In this document: positions 24,953 through 34,200 of the stretch, piece after piece | Numbering within the stretch: the stretch's first letter is position 1 | How the letters are laid out: every line of letters begins with the position of its first letter | From: an uncultured Winogradskyella sp. | Lineage (GTDB): Bacteria > Bacteroidota > Bacteroidia > Flavobacteriales > Flavobacteriaceae | Reading direction: 5' to 3' | Length of the DNA: 64,000 nucleotides | Assembly: GCF_947496485.1 (NCBI RefSeq) | Contig: NZ_CANMCZ010000007.1 | Coordinates: 1-64,000, forward strand | Position numbers and translations under genes: made by a program | Notes under the pieces: model-generated | Databases searched by the model: none | The model's input: the letters and a program-made list of their open reading frames with translations, nothing else | Told to the model about the DNA's origin: nothing

Positions 24953-25036
24953 GTAAAATAAAACGGATTTATAAACAAGTCCATTGATAGACATTAACTT
25001 CTTCAGTGAGCTTGTTTATAAATCACTTCGTTTTAC
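24953..25036. repeat. Long hairpin downstream of the ppk1 remnant
   Basis: Inverted repeat: a 13-bp perfect stem ATTTATAAACAAG (24967-24979) / CTTGTTTATAAAT (25011-25023), extended by AAAACG/CGTTTT and GTAAAA/TTTTAC on the outside, around a 31-nt loop. It separates the ppk1 remnant from the SDR stop codon and could be a terminator or the footprint of a small mobile repeat. Confidence 0.6.
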
Positions 25037-25041
25037 CGCTA

Positions 25042-25863
25042 TTAGTCCTTGAAATCAAATGCAGTATCACACTGAATACTATATTGCTTCTCTTGATATG
25101 ATTTACACATATCAGCAAAATCAACAGGTAAAATAGTTCTAAAATTGTGAGATTCTTGAGGTATAATTTCTATCATTTTTTCAATCATTCCCTTTGGATT
25201 AAACTGATTTTCAGCCATAGATTTTGCAGCGGCTTCAATATTTTTTAGTGGTGTAAAATGGGTTTCTTTATCAAACCACTGTGCATAATTGTCGTACATT
25301 CTATCATTAAAGCCAGTATCATAAGGTCCTGGATTAATAGTAGCAACAGTTAGTCCCATTGGTGTAAGTTCGTCTCTCAAAGATTGTGCAATAGCTTCAA
25401 GAGCATGTTTTGATGCATTGTAAGCACCTAAATAAGGTGTCGTAGAAAGTCCGGCAACTGAAGAAACAAACACTAGTTTTCCAGTTCCTTTTTCAATCAT
25501 CTTTTTTATGAATGGTTGTGCAAATTCAAGATTTGAAAACACATTTGTTTCCATAACTTCACGTATTAATCCTACAGGCATCTCAGATACAGGACCAGAG
25601 TGTCCTATTCCTGCATTATTCACCAAAATGTCTATATCATATTCCCATGCTTTCTGACAATCCATTAGGTCTAAAATATTCAGTTTAATAATTTCAAGAT
25701 TATCTTCTACTCCTGCTTTTTTGGAATCTTTCAACAGTCTTGATTTTTGTTCCCATTTATGTACACCTGCAATAACTTTATGTCCTTTCGCTGCTAAACC
25801 TAAAGCTGTTCCTTTACCTAACCCAGATCCTGCACCTGTAATTAAAATTGTTTTTTCTTTCAT
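25042..25863 (-). CDS. Short-chain dehydrogenase/reductase (SDR)
   Basis: A classical SDR of 273 aa with the TGAGSGLGKG nucleotide-binding motif, NNAGIG (NNAG), catalytic Ser in VSSVAG, and Y-x3-K in YNASKHALEA. The substrate is unknown. The ATG at 25863, preceded by the A-rich AATAAAAATA, places the first beta strand at residue 4 as usual and is preferred over an ATG nine codons upstream (25890). A tandem operator at 25960-26016 links it to the stress set. Confidence 0.9.
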   Translation of the reverse strand: MKEKTILITGAGSGLGKGTALGLAAKGHKVIAGVHKWEQKSRLLKDSKKAGVEDNLEIIKLNILDLMDCQKAWEYDIDILVNNAGIGHSGPVSEMPVGLIREVMETNVFSNLEFAQPFIKKMIEKGTGKLVFVSSVAGLSTTPYLGAYNASKHALEAIAQSLRDELTPMGLTVATINPGPYDTGFNDRMYDNYAQWFDKETHFTPLKNIEAAAKSMAENQFNPKGMIEKMIEIIPQESHNFRTILPVDFADMCKSYQEKQYSIQCDTAFDFKD

Positions 25864-25959
25864 ATTATTTTTATTGAATAGAACACTCATGCGCTGAGCA
25901 TGGTGCTCTTGTTATAGTTTAAAAGTTTGAATATTATTTATATGATAATTTTTCCTTCT

Positions 25960-26016
25960 CAAAATTACCTATAAGACTAAAGGTTTGTTAGCCTGTATGG
26001 ATCAATAGTTAGCGCA
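25960..26016 (-). promoter_or_regulatory. Tandem GYTAA operator and promoter of the SDR gene
   Basis: Minus strand: distal half TGCGCTAACT (26016-26007), proximal half CAGGCTAAC from 25995, and -7 box TAATTTTG (25967-25960). Spacings are 21 and 28 nt. Confidence 0.65.
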
Positions 26017-26107
26017 TTAGATAAATACAGTAAAGTTATAGACTTTAATACAGTCCATGACTCGCAGAAACTAAGGCTTTTTTTTTATTTTATACGTATT
26101 GATACTT

Positions 26108-26914
26108 CTATAGTTTCAAACTGTAAATGTTTCCGCCTTCAGATTTGTTACGCTCATCAGTAATGTATAAAATTGAATCGGATTTAAAACATATCCCTTC
26201 TTTTTGGGACTTGTGCTCTAAATCAAGTTCCTCTACTGTACCACCAAAAAATTTATCGTCTGCAAAATTAGATAACTTCCAAACGCGATCATGATTCAGT
26301 AATACAATAGTTTTGCCATCATCACTAATATCAGCAGAAGTTACCTCAGTATCTTTTCCCTTTAAATAATATTTTGAAACAAATTTAGCTTTATGATCAC
26401 CAACACTATTGGGTACTTTTATTACTACTGCCTTTTTTCGTTCTTTACTAAAAATATAAAAGTGGTCGTTCAGAAGAAAAAAGGCTTCAAAATCTTTTGA
26501 CTTTACACCTTTTGGTAAGGTAAAATTTATTTTTTTTGCCTTAGAAATCTCATTAGCATTAGATATGTTTTCTATTTTTAGAATAGAAAATTTCTTTCGC
26601 TTTTCAGAATTATTACCAAAATCACCAATATAAAGATTACCATCATTATCTGATGTTAAGTCTTCCCAATCGTCATTATCAACATCATCAATAAGAATTA
26701 CTTTTTGAATATTGCCATCATCACTTAATCCATAAATCTTAGGCTGATTTCCTGCATCTTCAAGAACCCAATTTAAAGATGAGTTGCTAACCGTTTCAAC
26801 AGCTGAGACCTCTTCTAGATCTCCATCGATGTCACCAACGACATCCAATTTGCCTATTTGACAAGATGATACAAAAAATAAAAGTGTAGCGATAATACTA
26901 AGTATGTATTTCAT
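26108..26914 (-). CDS. Beta-propeller lipoprotein
   Basis: A 268-aa lipoprotein with signal peptide MKYILSIIATLLFFVSSC and lipidated Cys18. The body looks like a beta-propeller: repeated VILIDDVDNDDWEDLTSD-NLYIGDFGNN, DDHFYIFS-like, TSADISDDGKTIVLL and KSDSILYITDERN strands, with acidic Ca-site-like loops. The residue pattern recalls phytase-like/SdiA-regulated propellers, but the family is not certain. An upstream in-frame ATG at 26977 is rejected because it lies inside the promoter: the -7 box is at 26937-26944, giving a 22-nt spacing to the ATG at 26914. Confidence 0.78.
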   Translation of the reverse strand: MKYILSIIATLLFFVSSCQIGKLDVVGDIDGDLEEVSAVETVSNSSLNWVLEDAGNQPKIYGLSDDGNIQKVILIDDVDNDDWEDLTSDNDGNLYIGDFGNNSEKRKKFSILKIENISNANEISKAKKINFTLPKGVKSKDFEAFFLLNDHFYIFSKERKKAVVIKVPNSVGDHKAKFVSKYYLKGKDTEVTSADISDDGKTIVLLNHDRVWKLSNFADDKFFGGTVEELDLEHKSQKEGICFKSDSILYITDERNKSEGGNIYSLKL

Positions 26915-26936
26915 GGAATTGAATAAATTGATAACA

Positions 26937-26993
26937 CAAATATAATTGATCCTAGATAGGTCACTTAACCTATTCAAAGTTTTAATTAACTCG
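26937..26993 (-). promoter_or_regulatory. Tandem GYTAA operator and promoter of the beta-propeller lipoprotein
   Basis: Minus strand: distal half CGAGTTAATT (26993-26984), proximal half TAGGTTAAG from 26972, and a perfect -7 box TATATTTG (26944-26937). The site decides the start codon of the gene. Confidence 0.7.
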
Positions 26994-27149
26994 TTTCATT
27001 GAATTCAACATTGTCACTGTGGTTAAAAATTTATACTAAGAGGTTTGTAGAAATATCTCTTATAACTAAGATACTTGACTTAAAAAGAGTAATGATAGAT
27101 CTAATAATGTTAAACATTATGTAAACTTTTATTCATCTTTGATTAAAAT

Positions 27150-27247
27150 AATAAGTGGGGAATGATTTTGTGTTCTTTATAGTCGCATTACAAGTCCGCT
27201 AAAGTCCTAGGTCAGTGGTACCCTCACTTTTATTTAATACAAAGATT
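27150..27247 (-). ncRNA. Possible small structured RNA in a 377-bp gap
   Basis: On the minus strand a box AATCTTTG (27247-27240, one base off TAnnTTTG) is followed ~10 nt later by a segment whose ends pair: AAGTGAGGG (27229-27221) with CCCCACTT (27160-27153). AT-rich DNA follows. A transcript of ~80 nt would be closed by this stem. No known RNA family is recognised; the rest of 26994-27370 shows nothing else except AT-rich leader of the NDH-2 gene. Confidence 0.25.
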
Positions 27248-27370
27248 TCTTGTCTCGTTTAAAACTTTTAATTTAAGATTTATAGTAATAATCCTTCGTG
27301 AAAACATTAATTTTAATGCTCATTATGTACCATCTTAATTATTCGGTACATATTTAATAATTTATATCGT

Positions 27371-28660
27371 ATGCATAAAGTTGTCATCATTGGAGGTGGG
27401 TTCGCAGGTATAAATCTTGCATTAGATTTAGCAGGTGATAAAGCCATTGAAGTCACGCTGGTAGATAAAAACAATTATAACTTTTTTGCACCTCTACTCT
27501 ATCAAGTATCTACAGGCATGCTAGATGTGGCAAGCATAAGTACACCATTTAGAACCTTATTTAAGGGTAAAAAGAATCTGACATTTCGAATCGGTGAACT
27601 AAAATCTATCGATGAGGCTGCGAAGCAAGTTATTTTAGATACTGGTAAATTGACATACGATTACTTAGTTCTTGCAACAGGAACAACAAGTAATTACTTT
27701 GGTAATGAGTCTATTGAGAAGAAATCTTTACCTATGAAAACTATTGAAGAATCTATTCAATTGCGAAATACACTCTTAAGTGTTGCAGAACTAGCTACTA
27801 TAACCAAAGACGAGGATGAAAAAGAAAAACTACGTAATATCGTAATAACAGGTGGAGGACCTGCGGGTGTTGAAGTGGCAGGTATGTTAGCAGAATTAAG
27901 AAATAAGGCTTTACAAAAAATATACCCAGAAATTAATAAGGACTTACTACGTATTTATCTTATCGAAGGTGGAGAATCGTTACTAGGTGGAATGAGAAAA
28001 AAATCTCAGGATTATGCAAAAAAGAGTCTTAACAAACTAGGCGTAATTGTTATGCTAGAGACTAAGGTGGATGATTTTAAAGATAATAACGTTATTCTCA
28101 ATAATGGCGATAAAATACCAACCAAAACCTTAATCTGGACAGCAGGTGTGAAAGCTTACAAATTTGAAGGTTTACCAGAATCTTTTTACAAGCAAGCAAA
28201 TAGAATTGAGGTTGACGAGTTTAACAGGTTAAAGGGTCATAACTCTATTTTTGCTATAGGTGATACTTGCATTCAAAAACACGATAATCGTTATAAAGAA
28301 GGTTTCCCACAATTAGGAAGTGTTGCTACGCAACAGGGCAAGCAACTAGCAAAAAACTTTAAGAGGTTGTTTCAGAATAAAGCTTTAAAGCCATTTAAAT
28401 TTGTAGATAAAGGTACCATGGCAATAATTGGTAAGAGCAAAGCTACTGCTGATATGGAAATTCCTAAGAAAACACTAACGGGATGGGTTGCGTGGGCAGC
28501 GTGGTTAGGAGTACACCTTTTTTTACTTATAAACTATAGAAACAAAATTAAAACAATGTGGCAATGGACAACATCTTATTTAACGAAAACTGAGCCAGAT
28601 GCTTTAATGATTGGCAGAAGTAAACTTACTGCAAGAGCGAATAATGATTCTAATCAATAA
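27371..28660 (+). CDS. Type II NADH dehydrogenase (NDH-2 family, FAD-dependent)
   Basis: A 429-aa membrane-associated NADH:quinone oxidoreductase, non-proton-pumping. The first dinucleotide fold is VIIGGGFAGINLALDLAG (residues 5-22, FAD) and the second is VITGGGPAGVEVAGML (~159-174, NADH). FAIGDT (~295-300) is the C-terminal FAD contact. The C-terminal LTGWVAWAAWLGVHLFLLIN segment is the amphipathic/membrane part typical of NDH-2. The ATG at 27371 has the A/T-rich leader usual in the group. It is followed by a DASS transporter on the same strand after 156 bp. Confidence 0.93.
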   Translation: MHKVVIIGGGFAGINLALDLAGDKAIEVTLVDKNNYNFFAPLLYQVSTGMLDVASISTPFRTLFKGKKNLTFRIGELKSIDEAAKQVILDTGKLTYDYLVLATGTTSNYFGNESIEKKSLPMKTIEESIQLRNTLLSVAELATITKDEDEKEKLRNIVITGGGPAGVEVAGMLAELRNKALQKIYPEINKDLLRIYLIEGGESLLGGMRKKSQDYAKKSLNKLGVIVMLETKVDDFKDNNVILNNGDKIPTKTLIWTAGVKAYKFEGLPESFYKQANRIEVDEFNRLKGHNSIFAIGDTCIQKHDNRYKEGFPQLGSVATQQGKQLAKNFKRLFQNKALKPFKFVDKGTMAIIGKSKATADMEIPKKTLTGWVAWAAWLGVHLFLLINYRNKIKTMWQWTTSYLTKTEPDALMIGRSKLTARANNDSNQ

Positions 28661-28816
28661 AGCAGCTTATTTTCAACTGTCAATGTTTCCATAATTTATC
28701 AAAAGCTTTTAATCCTTTAAGTAAACGTAAAACCTTTCACCAATTTTTTTACAACCATAGAAATCCAGATGATAATTATATATTAGCATTTAATAAAGCT
28801 GTATCTATAATTTTAA

Positions 28817-30259
28817 ATGAACACACCAAAACAAAAAGTAGGTCTATTTTTGGGACCGCTTTTATTTATATTAATTAAGTTTTTGTTACATCCTGAAGGC
28901 TTAGGTGATTCGGCCAATGCCATTTTAGCTTCCACAGCTTGGGTAGCAGTTTGGTGGATAACCGAAGCCATTTCGATATCAGTCACAGCATTATTACCAA
29001 TCATATTATTTCCATTATCTGGTGGACTATCTCTGAGTGAAACCACAGCTTCTTATGGACATAAGTACATATTTTTATTTCTTGGAGGTTTTATTCTGGC
29101 AATTGCCATCGAAAAATGGAATCTACATAAACGTATTGCATTAAACATTATTAAACTTGTAGGAACAAATGTTAGCAAAATTATTCTTGGGTTTATGGTG
29201 GCAACGGCACTATTATCCATGTGGATTTCAAATACAGCTACGGCAGTTATGATTTTGCCTGTTGGTATTGCAATAGTCTTACAACTTCAAGATAATCCTA
29301 AGACTAAAGAAAATGAAAATTTAATTTTCGGAAAAGCTCTAATGCTAGCTATTGCTTACAGCGCTTCAATTGGTGGTATGGCAACACTTATAGGCACTCC
29401 TCCAAACCTTGTTTTGGCAGGTGTTGTAGAGAGCACATATAATACTGAAATTACATTTGCACAATGGTTTATGTTTGGCTTTCCAATAAGTATTATTCTG
29501 TTGATAATCTGCTGGATTTATTTAACACGATTCGCATTTAAATTTGAACAAAAAGAATTTCCTGGAGGTCGCCAAGAAATTGAAAATCAACTTAAAGCTT
29601 TAGGTAAAATATCATATGAAGAAAAAGTCATTTTATTTGTATTCTCTTTAACTGCAATAGCATGGATCTGTAGATCGTTTTTACTTTCTAAATGGTTGCC
29701 TGCAATTGATGATACTATCATTGCAATGATTGCTTCGTTGGCTTTATTTTTAATACCAAATGGCAAAAGAAATAGTTCACTAATATCTTGGGAAGAAGCT
29801 GTAAAGTTACCTTGGGGAATTTTATTACTGTTTGGTGGTGGAATGGCATTAGCAACTGGTTTTGAAGTTAGTGGATTAGCGTTATGGATTGGAAATCAAT
29901 TAACCTCATTAATTGGTGTTTCCATATTTATATTGCTATTGATATTGATTGCTTCTGTAAATTTTTTAACCGAAATCACTTCAAATATGGCTACAACAGC
30001 TATGCTCTTACCTGTTTTAGTTGCCTTAGCTTCAGTATTAAATATTCATCCATACATATTATTGGTAAGTGCAACTTTGGCTGCTTCTTGCGCATTTATG
30101 CTACCTGTAGCAACTCCGCCAAATGCTGTGGTATTTGGTTCTGGTTATTTAAAAATTGAAGATATGATTAAAAAAGGGATTTGGATGAACGTGATTTCTA
30201 TCATTCTGGTGACCATTATTGTATATTTTGTTTTACCGTTGGTTTGGGATTTGAAATAA
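28817..30259 (+). CDS. SLC13/DASS-family sodium:anion symporter
   Basis: A 480-aa inner-membrane transporter with about 11-12 hydrophobic segments. The two SNT signatures of the DASS family are present: WISNTATAVMILPVGIAI in the first half and TEITSNMATTAMLLPVLVAL in the second, plus GTPPNLVLAG and the mirrored ATPPNAVVFGSGY. Substrates in the family are dicarboxylates, citrate or sulfate; the exact one cannot be told. The stop is 3 bp from the converging porP/sprF-like gene. Confidence 0.93.
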   Translation: MNTPKQKVGLFLGPLLFILIKFLLHPEGLGDSANAILASTAWVAVWWITEAISISVTALLPIILFPLSGGLSLSETTASYGHKYIFLFLGGFILAIAIEKWNLHKRIALNIIKLVGTNVSKIILGFMVATALLSMWISNTATAVMILPVGIAIVLQLQDNPKTKENENLIFGKALMLAIAYSASIGGMATLIGTPPNLVLAGVVESTYNTEITFAQWFMFGFPISIILLIICWIYLTRFAFKFEQKEFPGGRQEIENQLKALGKISYEEKVILFVFSLTAIAWICRSFLLSKWLPAIDDTIIAMIASLALFLIPNGKRNSSLISWEEAVKLPWGILLLFGGGMALATGFEVSGLALWIGNQLTSLIGVSIFILLLILIASVNFLTEITSNMATTAMLLPVLVALASVLNIHPYILLVSATLAASCAFMLPVATPPNAVVFGSGYLKIEDMIKKGIWMNVISIILVTIIVYFVLPLVWDLK

Positions 30260-30262
30260 AAT

Positions 30263-31258
30263 CTATCTTTTTCTACTACGATCAGTTTTACATCTTCGAC
30301 AACGCGATAAGTATGTAATCGATAACTCATAAACACCATTAGTACGTCCTATTTTAGAAGTATTGGCATCATAAGAAAGACCGAATCTAAATTCTTCATA
30401 CTCTAATCCTAAAAATCCATTTATAGAGGTTAATACATGACTATTATCGTCATTTCTAGCCGGATTTGTAGCAGCAGTAATACCAATAAGAAATTGATTC
30501 ACCATAAATAATGAACCAATATCTAGCCGGTTATATTCTCCTTGTTGCATGTAATTGGCAGTCATCATAATATTATAATCTTGAAGAAAAGGAAATCGAA
30601 AATTACCATGTAAAGAATAAAATATATCTAATGGTAAATTTTCACCATCTACGAATGATATATTCGGACGATTGAGGTGTTTTGCTGAGGCACCAAACCA
30701 ATATGTAATTCCATTACGTTCTTCCCTTTCGAAAACAATACCAGCGGAAATATCACCAAAAAATACATTGTCTGTATTATTACTCAACGGATCTACAGAA
30801 ACAGGATTAATCATTCCTGTACTAATATTAATCTGATCTGCTAAAGTCAGATTACTAAATCCAATATCTTTAAAACCAAGGCCTACTTCAATTGCTGGTC
30901 TAAAAAACCAACCTCCATCAAGATTAACGCGATGCATGTAATTGACATTAAACTGGTAAAAATTGTATTTATTAAAAGTTTCGTGTTGCCTTAAAAAATT
31001 CACTCCAATACCAAATCCAAGGCTTGGACCATAATCGTAGGATTTATTGAGATAGGCATATTGTGTATCTACTCTCAAATCTAAATTAGGCCATTGTGTT
31101 CTGGTTAATACTCCAGCTGCTATTCGATCACTATCTTCAAATCCAGAAAACCCTGGATTTAATGTTTCTTGTATATAATTAGATTGGGTAAAAATAGGAT
31201 CTTGAGCATTGGCAATAAAACCAATTAAAATAAATACTAAAACTGTGATTTTCTTCAA
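30263..31258 (-). CDS. PorP/SprF-family type IX secretion outer-membrane protein
   Basis: A 331-aa beta-barrel protein with a signal peptide (MKKITVLVFILIGFIANA). It has the PorP/SprF start QDPIFTQSNYIQETLNPGFSG and barrel strands throughout; the C-terminus is basic (RRCRRCKTDRSRKR), unusual after the last strand. PorP/SprF proteins are needed for export or attachment of the large T9SS substrate encoded beside them. It starts 12 bp after the adhesin gene, so the two form an operon and a functional pair. Confidence 0.92.
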   Translation of the reverse strand: MKKITVLVFILIGFIANAQDPIFTQSNYIQETLNPGFSGFEDSDRIAAGVLTRTQWPNLDLRVDTQYAYLNKSYDYGPSLGFGIGVNFLRQHETFNKYNFYQFNVNYMHRVNLDGGWFFRPAIEVGLGFKDIGFSNLTLADQINISTGMINPVSVDPLSNNTDNVFFGDISAGIVFEREERNGITYWFGASAKHLNRPNISFVDGENLPLDIFYSLHGNFRFPFLQDYNIMMTANYMQQGEYNRLDIGSLFMVNQFLIGITAATNPARNDDNSHVLTSINGFLGLEYEEFRFGLSYDANTSKIGRTNGVYELSITYLSRCRRCKTDRSRKR

Positions 31259-31270
31259 TGTTTTTCTAGT

Positions 31271-34200
31271 TTATTTAATAAATACAAAAGCTCCTTGTTT
31301 CTTAATTTCGTCACCATAAAAGGTCTTTGCAGAAAACGTGTAAAAGTAATTTCCATTTTCTGCAATTTCATCCTTCACTTTTCCATCCCATCCTCGAATA
31401 GAATCACCAGACTCTTTGTAAATAAGACTTCCCCAAGTATCGAAGATATTTATTTCTAGAGTATTGAGTCCAATATGAACTGGTGCAAAATAGTCATTAA
31501 GACCATCTTCATTAGGTGTAAAAGCATCAGGCATTACAAGCTTATACCCTTCTTCAATGTATAACGTTATTACTTTTGTAAAAACGCAACCAAATGGATA
31601 AGTAACAGTTTGAGTCACGATATAACTTCCAACTTCAAAATAGGTGTGAATTGGATTTTCTTCTGCTGAAAAACTACCATCTCCAAAATCCCACAAAATA
31701 CTTTCGTAATTACCTGTAGCAGTATTTGTAAATTCTATTGGATCTTGAATCGTATAAACACCATAATTTAAAAACCCAAAAGAAGATGTTGTAAAATCTG
31801 GATCACCTAGAACAGGAATTTCAACATTTAATGAGTAATTGGTTGAACATCCTTGGGCATCTGTAACTTCTAAAATAACTAAACCATCTTCTTCAGTTGT
31901 CATAATTTCATCATTGAGGCCACTCACGTTTCCACTTGACCAATTGAACTGAAAAGGTGGTACTCCTCCACTGGCAATAGCCACAAAAGTCTGATTTACA
32001 GTTCTAGCCTCACAATTTACATCCACTTGTGTCTCAACATCCAATACCAATGGCTCAAATCTATTGACGTCCCAACTTCCTTCTATTTCACAACCATTAG
32101 CATCAGTGACTTGGGCAACATATGTATTAGGCGGTATATTATCTAAATCTTCAGTCGTTGATCCATTAGACCAAACAATATCAAAAGGCGGAGTTCCTCC
32201 TTGTATTAACAAGTTTATAGATCCAGTATTGGTATCATCGCAATCTAAAGCGTCTGTAACATTTGCAGATAATGATAACGGTAAAATATCGAAAATCGTA
32301 AAACTATCTTGAATGACACAAGGTGTGCCGTCGGTAATCGTAACTGAATAAGTTCCAGGAGGCAGGTTATTGCGTTCCGTCCCTGCGTTCGGATCATCGT
32401 CCCAAACTAATGTCACAGGATCAATACCCCCAACAAAATTTAAAGTTATACTCGCATCATTTTCACCAGCACAAGACATTTGTGTTACTACAGGATCTAT
32501 TAAAAAGATTGGAGGCGATTCTATTACAATAGGAAAATCTTTTTCACAATTTTCGGCATCAGTAATGGTAATTGTATAAGTTCCGGGCGATAAATTAGTT
32601 TGACTATTTCCAGTAGCGAGATTACTCCAACTTACGTCATAGGGAGCAACACCACCTGAAATATTGTTAATAGTTATAGAACCGTCATTATCTCCGTAGC
32701 ATACAATCTCAGTCACAGTAACGTCTATTTCAATTTCATCATTTTGAAGTACTTCAACTTGAAGTGTATCAACACATCCTGAGCTATCGGTTACTGTCAA
32801 ATTATAAATACCAGCGAATAAGGTATCAATATTTTGATTTGAACTCGTAAACCCATTTGGTCCTGTCCAAGCAAACGTATAATCTAATCGACCTCCAGAG
32901 ACGTCAACATTGATAGTACCTGTAGCATCACCAAAACAAAGTATATCTGTTTTAGAATTTAAAGTAACTTCGAGTAAAGGTGGCTCTTGAATAATAAAGA
33001 TAAGGCCTGTTAGTAAACAATTATTAAAGTCAGTAACGGAAATAGCATATTCACCTGGTCCCAAACCTGTTAAATCTTCATCTGTAGAAAATGGAGCTCC
33101 ATTTAAAGTCCATACGTATGAATAAGGCGCTGTTCCTCCTGCTACATCTATGCTAATATCCCCATCATCTTCGTTAAAACATGAAATGGTTTCAGGATCA
33201 AAATCAATAAAACTAAATACTAATAATTCAGGTTCTGTAATTGTAAAAGTTTCAGAATAAGGACAACCTCCATTATCCTCAATATCTAAAGTATAGGTTC
33301 CAGCTTCAAGATTAAAAATATCTTCATTGGTACTTGTAAATCCGTTAGGTCCTGTCCAATTAATATTGTAAGGGCTTCCTGTTGTAAACGGTATACCTCC
33401 CACTATAGTAATTCCTAGTGAGGCATCATTAGATTCAAAACACGAATTATTAGTAACCGCAGGAGTTATAGATATTGATGGATTTACAGTTACCACAACT
33501 TCAAAATCCTCACCTTCACAATCACCTGAAATAGGAGTAATAGTATATATTACAGTAGCTGGATTTGTCGTTGTATTCTCTAAAAATTGAGAAATCGTTG
33601 CTATTGGAGTCAATTGTTCTGTTGCTCCTGTAACACTTCCTGCAGGATTGACAACAGGAGTCGTCCATGTATATAAAGTATTTAATGGTACAATATCACC
33701 ACTATTCGTTGTATCTGGAGTGAATTCAAATGTATTTCCACTACATATTAATGCATCACTATCAGCTATTATTGGTGTCTCATTAACAATAATTTCAGCG
33801 GTATTAGATATAATTTCAGAACAACCTCCTGAATTAAAAGTGATGATAACATAATAATATAAAGTCCCTGTAGTATTTACAGGAGGATTGTAAACATTGG
33901 AAGTTGCACCAGAAATTGCTATTCCTGTAACGGTATCATCAACTGTGTTTTGATACCATTGATAAGTTGGTGTTCCTGTACCATTAGTATAAGATACAGT
34001 TAAGGCTGGAGTAGTTTCACCTAAACACAATTCATCAGAAATTGGTTGCGCACTAAATTGTGCACCTGCACTAATTTCAACTTCACTAGTATCAGAGGTG
34101 ACTTCACAACCTGAAACATCTTGAGAAACTATACAATAATAATATAAAGTACCAACTGTTGTGGTCGGTGGATTAAATACTGAAGATGTTGCTCCTGTAA

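Noticed and set aside
26915-26977. Longer N-terminus for the beta-propeller lipoprotein starting at 26977
   Set aside because: It would cover the -7 box and operator and bury the lipoprotein signal peptide; the ATG at 26914 gives a clean signal and lipobox.
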